This document shows, piece after piece, positions 18,036 through 26,975 of a stretch of DNA of 64,000 nt. Where the stretch lies: the NCBI GenBank assembly GCA_030698405.1, contig JAUYMU010000132.1, positions 43,718-107,717 of the forward strand, in the 5' to 3' direction. The first letter of the stretch is position 1, and every line of letters begins with the position of its first letter. Both the position numbers and the translations under genes were made by a program. Below the pieces are notes generated by a model. That model did no database searches. It was given only the letters and a program-made list of their open reading frames with translations, and had not been told where the DNA came from. This DNA is from Bacteroidota bacterium (lineage in GTDB: Bacteria > Bacteroidota > Bacteroidia > Bacteroidales > Prolixibacteraceae).

Positions 18036-19460
18036 ATGAAAACAAAAACAACTATAATCGTTTCAGTATTACTTTTCTTCTTTACTTCCGTTTATTCCAG
18101 CAATAAATTAGTCGTTTATCCGGCTCCCGAAGGGGTTGCACAAAACACCGATTTCTCAGTAAAAGTTAGGGTTCCAGGTGGTGAGTGGAAAGAATTAGCC
18201 GAATACCTTGTAAAAGTTGACGAAGTCCGCGGAACCGGCCATCATGTCGAAAATTCCTCAATGTGTTCCTTCGATTTCTCCGGTGAAGTGGAAATTGCAG
18301 TTACTTCAAATAAAGGAGCAATTCAGTCGGCACGGGTGCGGCCACTTTCGTATGGCATTGAACCCCAGATTTCAGGAAATACCTTAACCTTCAAATTAAA
18401 TCAACCGTGCAACCTTTCGGTTGAGGTAAATGGCGATATTTTTCACAACCTACAATTGTTTGCCAACCCGATTGATGAATTCATTCCAGATAAGAAAGAT
18501 TCCAATCTGATCTATTTCGGACCCGGTATTCACAAGTTGGAAACTGGAAAGCTCAATGTTCCTTCAGGAAAAACGGTTTATCTGGCAGGTGGGGCTGTTC
18601 TTATGGGACAGGTTCTGATTGAAGGTGTCAGGGATGTAAAGTTGCTTGGGCGCGGCATTATTGACCACTCGGTGAAAATGGGCGTTCATATTGCCAACTC
18701 CAGAAATGTGTATGTCGAGGGTATTTTTACCACTCAATGCGCCACCGGCGGTTCTGACAGTGTGACCATCCGCAATGTAAAAAGCATCAGTTATTACGGA
18801 TGGGGCGATGGCATGAATGTTTTTGCCAGCAACAATGTACTTTTCGATGGTGTGTTTTGCCGCAACTCCGACGATTGCACTACGGTTTATGCCACGCGTA
18901 AGGGATTTGTGGGTGGGTGTAAAAACATCACAATGCAAAATTCGACACTTTGGGCCGACGTTGCTCATCCGATACAAATCGGAACACATGGAAATACGCC
19001 AAATCCCGATGTGATTGAAAATCTCCGATATTCCAACATCGACATCCTTGATCACAAAGAGGTACAAATCGACTATCAGGGTTGTCTGAGCATCAATGCC
19101 GGCGACAATAATCTGATTCGTAATGTGGTGTTTGAAGATATCCGTATCGAAGATTTCAGGCAGGGACAGTTGGTTAACCTTCGCGTTTTTTTCAACAGTA
19201 AATATTGCACATCGCCCGGACGCGGAATTGAAAATGTGTTGTTCAAAAACATTATCTACAATGGAAAAAATTCCGAGATCTCCATCATTTCGGGCTACAA
19301 CGAAGATCGAAAAATAAAAGACATCGTTTTTGAAAATCTGGTAATCAACGGACAATTGATAACCGACGATATGCCGGGGAAACCCGGATGGTTTAGGACT
19401 GCCGACATGGCGCGCATTTCCGTTGGAGAACATGTCGAAGGAATTGTATTCAGAAAATAA
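18036..19460 (+). CDS. Secreted GH28-like right-handed beta-helix glycosidase
   Basis: 474 residues with a signal peptide (MKTKTTIIVSVLLFFFTSVY), an N-terminal beta-sandwich of about 150 residues, then a parallel beta-helix with coil repeats. The catalytic region resembles polygalacturonases: GWGDGMNV (Asp258), NSDDCTTVYATR (Asp279, Asp280) and HPIQIGTHG. Family 28 enzymes hydrolyse galacturonic-acid or related alpha-linkages in pectins by inversion using three aspartates, which fits what is seen. The motifs differ from textbook polygalacturonase (NTD, GDDC, RIK), so the true linkage may be a different uronic acid or a rhamnose-linked one. It lies two bases after GH88 and eight before the serine hydrolase. 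Confidence 0.8.
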   Translation: MKTKTTIIVSVLLFFFTSVYSSNKLVVYPAPEGVAQNTDFSVKVRVPGGEWKELAEYLVKVDEVRGTGHHVENSSMCSFDFSGEVEIAVTSNKGAIQSARVRPLSYGIEPQISGNTLTFKLNQPCNLSVEVNGDIFHNLQLFANPIDEFIPDKKDSNLIYFGPGIHKLETGKLNVPSGKTVYLAGGAVLMGQVLIEGVRDVKLLGRGIIDHSVKMGVHIANSRNVYVEGIFTTQCATGGSDSVTIRNVKSISYYGWGDGMNVFASNNVLFDGVFCRNSDDCTTVYATRKGFVGGCKNITMQNSTLWADVAHPIQIGTHGNTPNPDVIENLRYSNIDILDHKEVQIDYQGCLSINAGDNNLIRNVVFEDIRIEDFRQGQLVNLRVFFNSKYCTSPGRGIENVLFKNIIYNGKNSEISIISGYNEDRKIKDIVFENLVINGQLITDDMPGKPGWFRTADMARISVGEHVEGIVFRK

Positions 19461-19467
19461 ATCTCGA

Positions 19468-20607
19468 ATGAATAAACTACTATCGGTTTTGTTGATTGGT
19501 TTGCTAATGGCCTGGGTCTGTACTGAAAAGAAAAAAGAGGCAAAAACCAGCTACGATTTTTCTCTCATCGACCAAAAAATCCAATCCTGGATCGACAGTG
19601 GTTATTATTCAGGAGCCGGACTGATCATTGCCAAAGACAATCAGGTTATTCTCGATAAATTCTATGGAAATTATACTGCTGATTCGGTAATTTACATTGC
19701 TTCTGCCGGGAAATGGTTGGCTGCTGCAACCATTGCTGCCGTTGTTGATGATGGCAAACTCTCATGGGACGATACGGTGAACAAATGGCTGCCTGAATTT
19801 TCGGATGTAAAAGGAACCGCTACTTTGCGCCAATTGCTTTCCCATACTTCCGGTTATCCCGATTACCAGCCTGAAGGCGCTCACCGCGATGATTACCAGA
19901 CATTGGAAGAATCGGTTACGCAAATTGTTGGTTTACCAGCAAAATCAGTTCCTGGAACTGATTTTCACTACGGAGGTTTGGCCATGCAGGTGGCCGGGCG
20001 AATGGCCGAACTGGCTTCGGGCAAAGACTGGGAACCACTTTTTCAGGAGAAAATAGCACAACCATTGGGTATGAAAAACACTCATTTTACACCGGTTCAT
20101 CAGGGTGGAGGTCACAGTCCAATGCTGGGTGGTGGTGCACGAACGACTTTGCACGATTATGCCAACTTCTTGAATATGATTTTCAATAACGGGAAATTCT
20201 CCGGGGAATACTCATCCGATGACTCCAAGTCATCGGATGAGTATTCTCACAACGGGATGCGGGTTTTGTCGGAAGCTGCTATTAAAGAAATGCAGGCCGA
20301 TCAGATTGGAGAAGCAAAGGTAGCTGAACACGAATTTGTAGAAAGGGTCCGGTCTGAAATGCACAACGGAATTTACGGATTGGGCGAATGGCGTGAGGAA
20401 TTGGATTCAACGGGAAATGCTATGTTGATAAGCAGTCCGAGCTGGGCTGGCGCTTATCCGTGGATCGATAAAACAACTTATACGTATGGATTTTTCCTGA
20501 CTCATGTGAATGTTGGAAAAGCCAATCATGATGGTTTCTCATCGTTTTACAGCAGTCCGGTTTTGCCAATAATGGCGCGCGAAGTATATAAAAAGTATAA
20601 AAACTAA
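19468..20607 (+). CDS. Beta-lactamase-fold serine hydrolase (probable esterase) with in-frame palindromic insert
   Basis: 379-residue exported serine hydrolase of the class C beta-lactamase/esterase fold. The nucleophile motif SxxK is SAGK (Ser79, Lys82). The usual YxN position reads YGG (FHYGGLAMQ), a departure from penicillin-binding enzymes that is common in esterase-like members. The ATG at 19468 is chosen because it starts a signal peptide (MNKLLSVLLIGLLMAWVC), while an ATG at 19423 lies inside the preceding gene. Residues 248-259 (a Tyr, then SSDDSKSSDEY) are encoded by a 41-bp palindrome. Relatives normally pass straight from an NGG/NGK turn to the RVLSEAA helix, so this stretch looks like an insertion. 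It is probably a deacylase for substituted sugars in the locus; substrate unknown. Confidence 0.85.
   Translation: MNKLLSVLLIGLLMAWVCTEKKKEAKTSYDFSLIDQKIQSWIDSGYYSGAGLIIAKDNQVILDKFYGNYTADSVIYIASAGKWLAAATIAAVVDDGKLSWDDTVNKWLPEFSDVKGTATLRQLLSHTSGYPDYQPEGAHRDDYQTLEESVTQIVGLPAKSVPGTDFHYGGLAMQVAGRMAELASGKDWEPLFQEKIAQPLGMKNTHFTPVHQGGGHSPMLGGGARTTLHDYANFLNMIFNNGKFSGEYSSDDSKSSDEYSHNGMRVLSEAAIKEMQADQIGEAKVAEHEFVERVRSEMHNGIYGLGEWREELDSTGNAMLISSPSWAGAYPWIDKTTYTYGFFLTHVNVGKANHDGFSSFYSSPVLPIMAREVYKKYKN
20206..20246. repeat. Palindromic element inside the serine-hydrolase gene
   Basis: Perfect 19-bp arms (GAATACTCATCCGATGACT at 20206-20224, its reverse complement at 20228-20246) around a CCA loop. The frame reads through it as EYSSDDSKSSDEYS. 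The 33-bp core recurs at 20701-20733 in the next gene. Confidence 0.95.
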
Positions 20608-20609
20608 CC

Positions 20610-23600
20610 ATGCAACGACGCACTTTTTTCAAAAATATCACCATCGGATCGGCCGGAATTATGCTGATTCCTTCCTTTGCAAAAGTGGTGTGTCAGAGCA
20701 ACTCATCCGATGACTCGAAGTCATCGGATGAGTATTGGGATCAAATGGAAAACCTTTTCCTGAACCCGCCCGATTCCTCCAAACCCTGGGTTTTCTGGAT
20801 GTGGATGAACGGCAATATCACCAAAGAAGGCATCACCCTGGATTTGGAGGCAATGGAGAGAATGGGAATTGGTGGCGCGATTTGTTTCAACAGCGCAGTT
20901 GGAATTCCGCGAGGACCAGTTGATTATGCCAGCGAAGTCTGGATGGACGCTACCGAACATGCTTTAAAAGAAGCCGACCGCCTCGGGCTGCAAATCAGCC
21001 TGCATAATTCTCCGGGTTACTCCGGAAGTGGCGGCCCATGGGTTACTCCTGAAATGAGTATGCAGCAACTGGTCTGGACCGAAACACAAATCAAAAATCA
21101 GAAATCGATCAATATAAAACTTCCGCAGCCGTTTGCCCGAATGGATTATTACCGCGATGCCTTTGTACTGGCTTATCCATCGCTTTCGGTTGAAAATGGA
21201 TTGATGCAAGAAAAGGTGACTCGTATTTTGGCCAATGAAAAAGAAATAGACAAAGCTATTTTATTCGATGGAAATTCAGACTCGAAAATCAGGTTGGAAA
21301 TTGTTTCAGGACAACCATCCACTTTACTAATGGAGTTTGCAGAACCGTTTGAAGCCCGTTCCATTACGCTCACCCGAAAACCTGAAATTCCCCGCGATTT
21401 GTTCGATGGCCCACGTGATCATCCGCCTCGTTTCGATCTGGAAACTTCGGATAACGGAAACGACTTTGTGAAAATTGCTTCTTTTAACTGTCCTGAACTG
21501 CGAGAAATGGCCACTCCAGCCATGCAAAATTTCAAGGTTGTAAAAGCAAAATATTACCGGTTGGTAACTGCCGATCCGACCTGGATTTCAGGTGTTGAAC
21601 TGCATTCGGCACCGCGATTGGGTGGATGGCCGGGTAAAACAAGCTGCACACATGGAAGTTTCGCCGGAAATGAAGCCGATCTGACGGACGAATTACTGAT
21701 CAAACCTGAATCGGTGAACGACTTGACTTCCTTCATGGACAAAAATGGAACACTAAAATGGGAAGCTCCCTCAGAAGGTAATTGGACAATCATACGCATC
21801 GGTCACACCACGACCGGCGAAGAGCCTGCCGCTCATCCCGATGCCGGGAAAGGTTTGGAAATAGACAAATTCAGGAAAGAAGCGCTTGATTTCTATTTTG
21901 AAAAGTTTTCGATGCCGGTTGTCAATCGGTTGCAGAAATACAAAGGCAAAAGTTTCATTGGTTTTACTACCGATAGTTGGGAAGCCGGAAAACAAAACTG
22001 GACGATCAATTTTCCTCAGGAATTTGAAACAAGAAGAAAATATAAACTGACACCTTGGTTGCTGGCCATGACCGGAAGAATTGTTGGAAGTGTGGATGAA
22101 ACCGAGCGTTTCCTTTGGGATGCCCGAAAAACGCAGGCTGAATTGTTGTCGGCAAATTACTACGGGCATTGGCAGGAATGGTGCCACCAACAAGGATTGC
22201 AATACCATGCCGAACCTTATGGCGATGGCAATCTGGATAGTCTTGAAATCGGGCAGCATTTGGATGTTCCGATGGCCGAATTCTGGACACGATACATTTA
22301 TGGCAGTGATACGTATTCAAAGCAAGCCGTTTCGCAGGCGCATGTTTACGGAAAACCTGTCGTTGCCGCCGAAGCTTTTACCGGAATGCCTGCCACTTCA
22401 AAATGGACCGATTATCCGTATTCGCTGAAAGCCGAAGGCGACTGGTTTTACACGCTTGGAATTAACCGGCTGGTATTTCATACCTTTGTACATCAGCCCT
22501 ATACAACAGGTTTTCCCGGAATGACTATGGGGCCATTCGGTACCCATTTCGACCGAAATAATACCTGGACAGAACAGGCATCTGGTTGGACGGATTACCT
22601 GCGACGTGCTCAATATTTGTTGCAGCAAGGTTTGTCGGTGGCCGATATTTGTTATTTCAAAGGCGACGAACCCGAATCGGGTGTGCCAGATATTTACCCG
22701 TTAATGCCCAACGGAATTGTGGGTGATGTGATTGGCCGCGATGCGCTTTTCAGCCGCTTTTCTATTCAGGAAGGAAAAATAGTTTTGCCCGATGGTATGA
22801 GCTATCGTTTGTGCATACTCGCCAATGTTCAGGCTATTTTGCCCGAAACGCTGAAACGCCTGAAATATCTGGTTGATTTGGGAATGACTTTAGTGGTCAG
22901 CAATAAACCTGAAAAATCACTGGGACTTTCAGGAACCGATTCAGAAGTAAAAAAACTGTCGGACGAGCTTTATGGAAACCTCGACGGAACAAGCATCAAG
23001 CATGTTCAGGTTGGTAAAGGAAAAGTTGTTTGGGGAGTTCCGCTGGATGAAGTTTTAAAGCAAATTTCAGTAACTCCTGACTTTCTGTTTTCTTCGGAAA
23101 ACCAGGATGCAACCATTCACTATACACACAAAGTTATAGGCGATACGCAGGTCTATTTTATTTCGAACCATCGTCGCCGGAAAGAAAAAATAGTTTGTTC
23201 CTTCCGTGTTGGCAATTTGCAACCTGAAATCTGGAACAGCGAAACCGGTGAAATCAGCACTGCTGTTAGTTTTGAAACCGTTGACGGTCGAGTTCAACTA
23301 CCGCTGGAATTATCTCCCGCCGGATCGGTTTTTATCGTTTTCAGGAAGAAAGCCGAAAGTGGTATTTTGAGGCAAATTTCAAAAGATGGCATCGTTTTAT
23401 TCGATAGCCGCAACTTTGGAAAACCGCTTGTGGCAAAGTTTGCTGATGTGCAAAACAACTTCAGCATTTCATTATGGGCCAAGCCTGACACTTTTGCACA
23501 TGGCGGGCGAAGTATGTTGTTTCATCCTTCGGAAGGTGAGTCGATTTACGGTGCCGGACATGACGTTTGTGGTCTGAGTGCCGGACAAAATGGAGTGTTC

Positions 23601-24599
23601 GTTTACGAACGAACCCGTGGTCGAGCTCGCAATGTTTTGACTTTTGATGGTTCGCTTGAAGGCTGGACGCATCTGGCATTGGTTTATCAGCAGGGAATTC
23701 CAATGCTATTTGTCAATGGAAAGCAAGTCTCTCAGGGCAAATCTTCCGGAGTAATTGTTCATCCCGGATTGGAAACGTTGGTATCGAATGATCAGTTTAA
23801 TACCTATTTCGAAGGGAATTTTACCAAGCCTGAGTTACATAGGCAAGTACTTACTTCGGCGGAGATTTCCGATTTATATAAAATGGGAATGCCTGAACTG
23901 GAACTATTGCCTCTGGCCAGTTTTAAAATCAATCAGGATGGAAAATTACGAGCCTTTTTTTTGCAAAATGGCAGCTACGAATTGCTGAAAACTTCCGGAG
24001 AAAGTGAGAAAATTCAGATTCGAAACTGTACCGAAAAAGTGCTGAATGATTCATGGACAGTAAGTTTTCCAACGAGAAGCGGCGCTCCTGATCGAATTGA
24101 ACTGCCAGAATTGACTTCGTTGATAAAACATGAAAATTTCAATGTCCGGCACTTTTCAGGAACATGCACGTATCAGAAAAAAATAAATTTGGCTGCAACC
24201 GATTTTACGATGGGAAGAAAATTTCTGCTTGATTTAGGACGGGTGGATATGATTGCCAAAGTGATTGTTAATGGCAAAATAGCCGGTATTTACTGGAAAG
24301 AACCGTTTGTTGCCGATGTCACTAAACTTGTAAAACAGGGAGAGAACGACATTCAGGTGGAAGTGACCAACCTGTGGGCCAATCGCCTGATTGGCGACGA
24401 ACATTTGCCAGTTGAAAACGAATACAGCAAAGACCGTTTTATTTTGAAGTTGCCTGAATGGTATGTTAATAATCAACCCAAACCGGGTGAAAGGAAAAGT
24501 TTTTCGGTTTGGCACAACCTTGAGAAAACGGATCCGTTGCTGGAATCCGGATTGTTGGGACCTGTGAAATTGATATTGGGAGAAGAAAAGTTATTGTGA
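20610..24599 (+). CDS. Glycoside hydrolase family 106 alpha-L-rhamnosidase with LamG insert
   Basis: 1329-residue GH106 enzyme that removes alpha-linked L-rhamnose. It begins with a twin-arginine-type signal (MQRRTFFKNITIGSAGIML). The GH106 start FLNPPDSSKPWVFWMWMNG and GNITKEGITLDLEAMERMGI is followed by a long (beta/alpha)8 core, including FTTDSWEAGKQNWT and EPYGDGNLDS. A LamG/concanavalin-like domain lies at about residues 930-1090 (FSISLWAKPD, WTHLALVYQQGIPMLFVNG). A C-terminal galactose-binding-like beta-sandwich follows at about 1150-1310. Residues 32-42, just after the signal, are SSDDSKSSDEY, encoded by the same palindrome found in the previous gene. It starts two bases after that gene's stop. 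Confidence 0.93.
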   Translation: MQRRTFFKNITIGSAGIMLIPSFAKVVCQSNSSDDSKSSDEYWDQMENLFLNPPDSSKPWVFWMWMNGNITKEGITLDLEAMERMGIGGAICFNSAVGIPRGPVDYASEVWMDATEHALKEADRLGLQISLHNSPGYSGSGGPWVTPEMSMQQLVWTETQIKNQKSINIKLPQPFARMDYYRDAFVLAYPSLSVENGLMQEKVTRILANEKEIDKAILFDGNSDSKIRLEIVSGQPSTLLMEFAEPFEARSITLTRKPEIPRDLFDGPRDHPPRFDLETSDNGNDFVKIASFNCPELREMATPAMQNFKVVKAKYYRLVTADPTWISGVELHSAPRLGGWPGKTSCTHGSFAGNEADLTDELLIKPESVNDLTSFMDKNGTLKWEAPSEGNWTIIRIGHTTTGEEPAAHPDAGKGLEIDKFRKEALDFYFEKFSMPVVNRLQKYKGKSFIGFTTDSWEAGKQNWTINFPQEFETRRKYKLTPWLLAMTGRIVGSVDETERFLWDARKTQAELLSANYYGHWQEWCHQQGLQYHAEPYGDGNLDSLEIGQHLDVPMAEFWTRYIYGSDTYSKQAVSQAHVYGKPVVAAEAFTGMPATSKWTDYPYSLKAEGDWFYTLGINRLVFHTFVHQPYTTGFPGMTMGPFGTHFDRNNTWTEQASGWTDYLRRAQYLLQQGLSVADICYFKGDEPESGVPDIYPLMPNGIVGDVIGRDALFSRFSIQEGKIVLPDGMSYRLCILANVQAILPETLKRLKYLVDLGMTLVVSNKPEKSLGLSGTDSEVKKLSDELYGNLDGTSIKHVQVGKGKVVWGVPLDEVLKQISVTPDFLFSSENQDATIHYTHKVIGDTQVYFISNHRRRKEKIVCSFRVGNLQPEIWNSETGEISTAVSFETVDGRVQLPLELSPAGSVFIVFRKKAESGILRQISKDGIVLFDSRNFGKPLVAKFADVQNNFSISLWAKPDTFAHGGRSMLFHPSEGESIYGAGHDVCGLSAGQNGVFVYERTRGRARNVLTFDGSLEGWTHLALVYQQGIPMLFVNGKQVSQGKSSGVIVHPGLETLVSNDQFNTYFEGNFTKPELHRQVLTSAEISDLYKMGMPELELLPLASFKINQDGKLRAFFLQNGSYELLKTSGESEKIQIRNCTEKVLNDSWTVSFPTRSGAPDRIELPELTSLIKHENFNVRHFSGTCTYQKKINLAATDFTMGRKFLLDLGRVDMIAKVIVNGKIAGIYWKEPFVADVTKLVKQGENDIQVEVTNLWANRLIGDEHLPVENEYSKDRFILKLPEWYVNNQPKPGERKSFSVWHNLEKTDPLLESGLLGPVKLILGEEKLL
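20701..20733. repeat. Palindromic element inside the GH106 gene
   Basis: Perfect 15-bp arms ACTCATCCGATGACT/AGTCATCGGATGAGT (20701-20715 and 20719-20733) around a CGA loop. It differs from the 20206-20246 copy only in the loop and beyond the arms, and it is read in the same frame. Confidence 0.95.
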
Positions 24600-24601
24600 A
24601 A

Positions 24602-24866
24602 CCCTTTGCGTGCTTTGTGTCTTAGCGAGAGTATTTTTTTCGCGCAAAGTCGCAAAGAACGCAAAGAAAAAAAAGGAGTTCAAAAATAGTATTTTATAAT
24701 AGCTCGAACTCCTTTGCGTACTTTGTGTCTTAGCGAGAAATATTTTTATCACGCAAAGCCGCAAAGAACGCAAAGAATTAAGGAAAAAAACTTGGCGTAC
24801 TGGCGTAATAGAGAAAAATATTTGTCGCGCAAAGTCGCAAATAAAAGAATTGGAAAAAGAAAAGGT
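24602..24866. repeat. Tandem CGCAAAG-type repeats between GH106 and GH127
   Basis: Two near-identical units (24602-24668 and 24712-24777) each run CTTTGCGTnCTTTGTGTCTT, AGCGAGA, then CGCAAAG-CGCAAAGAACGCAAAG. They are joined by an AGGAGTTC/GAACTCCT inverted repeat (24674-24681 and 24706-24713). A decayed third unit runs to about 24845. An ORF start at 24714 lies inside the repeat and is not credible. Confidence 0.85.
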
Positions 24867-26849
24867 ATGAAAAGAAAAGTATTGTCGATTGGATCAAAAC
24901 TCAAGCTGGTCTGTATAGTATTAGTTCTTAACTCCCTCCCTTTCGGGGAGGGTTGGGGAGGGGCTTTTGCCCAGTCGCATTACCCGGGGCAACATCAGGA
25001 TAAAATTAAACTGAAAGAAACGGCTCCAATGAAAGCATTCGCTTTTGATATGGCCGATGTAAAACTGCTTGATTCCCGTTTCAAAGAGAACATGGAACGA
25101 GAAAGTAAGTGGATTCTTTCGCTTGATGTAAAACGACTTCTACATAGTTTTCGCACCAATGCTGGTGTCTATTCCGGTTTGGAGGGCGGCTACGACTCGG
25201 TTGAAAAACTGGCTGGCTGGGAGTCGATGGACTGCGAATTGCGTGGGCACACCACTGGTCATATTCTTTCGGGTCTGGCAATGTTATACGGTTCTACTGG
25301 CAACGAAACCTATAAACTGAAAGCTGACAGCCTGGTGAAAGGTATGGCTGAAGTGCAGAAAGCGCTCAATCAGAATGGTTATTTAAGCGCATTTCCGCAA
25401 AACCTGATCGACCGGAACATTTCCGGACAAAGGGTTTGGGCGCCCTGGTACACGCTGCACAAATTGTACTCAGGTTTAACCGATCAATACTTGTACTGTG
25501 ATAATAATCAGGCGCTTGAAGTGGTTGAAAAAATGGCAATATGGGCTTACGATAAATTATCGAAGATTACACCTGAACAACGCAAAGTGATGATCCGCAA
25601 TGAATTTGGCGGCATGAACGATTCGTTTTATACACTTTACCAAATTACCGGAAAAGCTGAATACAAATGGCTGGCCGAATTCTTTTATCACGAAGAAACC
25701 CTTCAGCCACTTATAACACAAGAAGATAACCTTGATAAGAAACACGCCAATACATTTATTCCCAAACTGATTGGATTGGCTCGTGCTTACGAAATTGGTG
25801 AACCGGAACAAAATAAAACCATTGCTGATTTTTTCTGGAACACTGTGGTCGATCATCATTCTTTTTGTACAGGAAGCAACAGCGATAAGGAAAAGTTTTT
25901 TAAACCCGATCATCAGTCAGCCCATTTGTCAGGCTACACGGGCGAGTCGTGCAATGTTTACAACATGCTGAAACTGACCCGCCATTTGTTTTGTATGGAT
26001 GCCGATGTAAAACTTGCTGATTATTACGAGAAAGCTTTGTACAATCATATTCTTGGGCAGCAGGATCCTGAAACCGGCATGGTCGCTTACTTTTTGCCCA
26101 TGTTGCCCGGTGCGCATAAAGTGTACAGTACACCCGACAGTTCTTTCTGGTGCTGTGTAGGAACGGGTTTCGAGAATCAGGCCAAATATGGTGAAGCAAT
26201 TTATTACCATAAGGAGAATGAATTGTTTGTCAACTTGTTTATCGCCTCCGAATTAAACTGGAAAGAAAAAGGAGTGACTGTTTTGCAGGAAACCAAATTC
26301 CCGAATGAATCAACAAGTTCGTTCACATTGAAAACCAATCAAGCTCAAAAGCTGACGATCAACATTCGTTATCCATCATGGGCAACATCGGGGGCTTCAG
26401 TAAAAATTAATGGCAAAACTGCTCGGGTGAAACAAAAGCCGGGAAGTTATATTGCCCTGGAGCGTACATGGAAAAATGGCGATAAAATCGAAATTAGCTA
26501 TCCGATGGAGTTGCAGGTAAATCCATCAGATCAACCGGATATTGTATCCCTGTCGTACGGCCCGATTGTGCTGGCCGCTAAAATGGACACCGAAGGAATG
26601 CAAAAACCTGCACCGTATTCCAATCCCAACTTGCACAACGATTATTATACCTACGATTACAATGTTCCGTCGACTTTGTCCAATGTGTTGAACGTGAAAG
26701 GAAATGCTGTTGGAAATTGGCTGAAACCGGTTGAAGGACAGTCGTTGAGCTTCAAAACCGATTCTTCGGTCTGCGGAAAGGAATATAAGTTTATTCCACT
26801 TTACGATTTGCACCGTGAACGGTATATTGTGTATTGGAATGTGAAATAG
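24867..26849 (+). CDS. GH127-type (DUF1680) beta-L-arabinofuranosidase
   Basis: 660-residue secreted (alpha/alpha)6-barrel enzyme. Family members remove beta-linked L-arabinofuranose (GH127/GH146) or related acidic sugars, using a zinc-bound cysteine nucleophile. That site is intact: TGESCNVYNML holds Glu360 and Cys362, and SFWCCVGTGFEN holds Cys429 and Cys430. Other motifs are WESMDCELRGHTTGHIL and the C-terminal beta-sandwich. The ATG at 24867 is chosen because everything upstream is repeat DNA. The signal peptide is odd: residues 23-36 (SLPFGEGWGGAFAQ) are the translation of the G/C-rich interspersed repeat. Specificity within the GH127/146 group is not resolved. Confidence 0.9.
   Translation: MKRKVLSIGSKLKLVCIVLVLNSLPFGEGWGGAFAQSHYPGQHQDKIKLKETAPMKAFAFDMADVKLLDSRFKENMERESKWILSLDVKRLLHSFRTNAGVYSGLEGGYDSVEKLAGWESMDCELRGHTTGHILSGLAMLYGSTGNETYKLKADSLVKGMAEVQKALNQNGYLSAFPQNLIDRNISGQRVWAPWYTLHKLYSGLTDQYLYCDNNQALEVVEKMAIWAYDKLSKITPEQRKVMIRNEFGGMNDSFYTLYQITGKAEYKWLAEFFYHEETLQPLITQEDNLDKKHANTFIPKLIGLARAYEIGEPEQNKTIADFFWNTVVDHHSFCTGSNSDKEKFFKPDHQSAHLSGYTGESCNVYNMLKLTRHLFCMDADVKLADYYEKALYNHILGQQDPETGMVAYFLPMLPGAHKVYSTPDSSFWCCVGTGFENQAKYGEAIYYHKENELFVNLFIASELNWKEKGVTVLQETKFPNESTSSFTLKTNQAQKLTINIRYPSWATSGASVKINGKTARVKQKPGSYIALERTWKNGDKIEISYPMELQVNPSDQPDIVSLSYGPIVLAAKMDTEGMQKPAPYSNPNLHNDYYTYDYNVPSTLSNVLNVKGNAVGNWLKPVEGQSLSFKTDSSVCGKEYKFIPLYDLHRERYIVYWNVK
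24930..24963. repeat. G/C-rich interspersed repeat inside the GH127 signal peptide
   Basis: ACTCCCTCCCTTTCGGGGAG followed by GGTTGGGGAGGGG. It is the same type of element seen between genes at 5923-6029 and 46883-46971, here translated as SLPFGEGWGGAFA. Confidence 0.85.
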
Positions 26850-26966
26850 AAAAAGATGGTCGCGCTAAGACGCAAAGTTCGCGAAGAAAAATAGAAACCC
26901 CTTTGCGTGTTTTGCGACTTTGCGAGAGAAAAAAAGTGTTGCGTAGATGCGCAAAGAAATGATAAA
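26850..26966. repeat. CGCAAAG-type repeats between GH127 and the esterase
   Basis: GTCGCGCTAAGACGCAAAG, then CCTTTGCGTGTTTTGCGACT and TTGCGTAGATGCGCAAAG: inverted units of the same family as 24602-24777. No gene fits in this 126-base gap. Confidence 0.75.
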
Positions 26967-26975
26967 CATTGAAAA

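Noticed and set aside
18564..19433. 289-codon open frame on the minus strand
   Set aside because: Antisense to the GH28-like beta-helix gene; long only because of the codon use of the real gene.
24714..24866. Upstream start for the GH127-type gene at 24714
   Set aside because: The extension is translated CGCAAAG repeat DNA and would bury the signal peptide.
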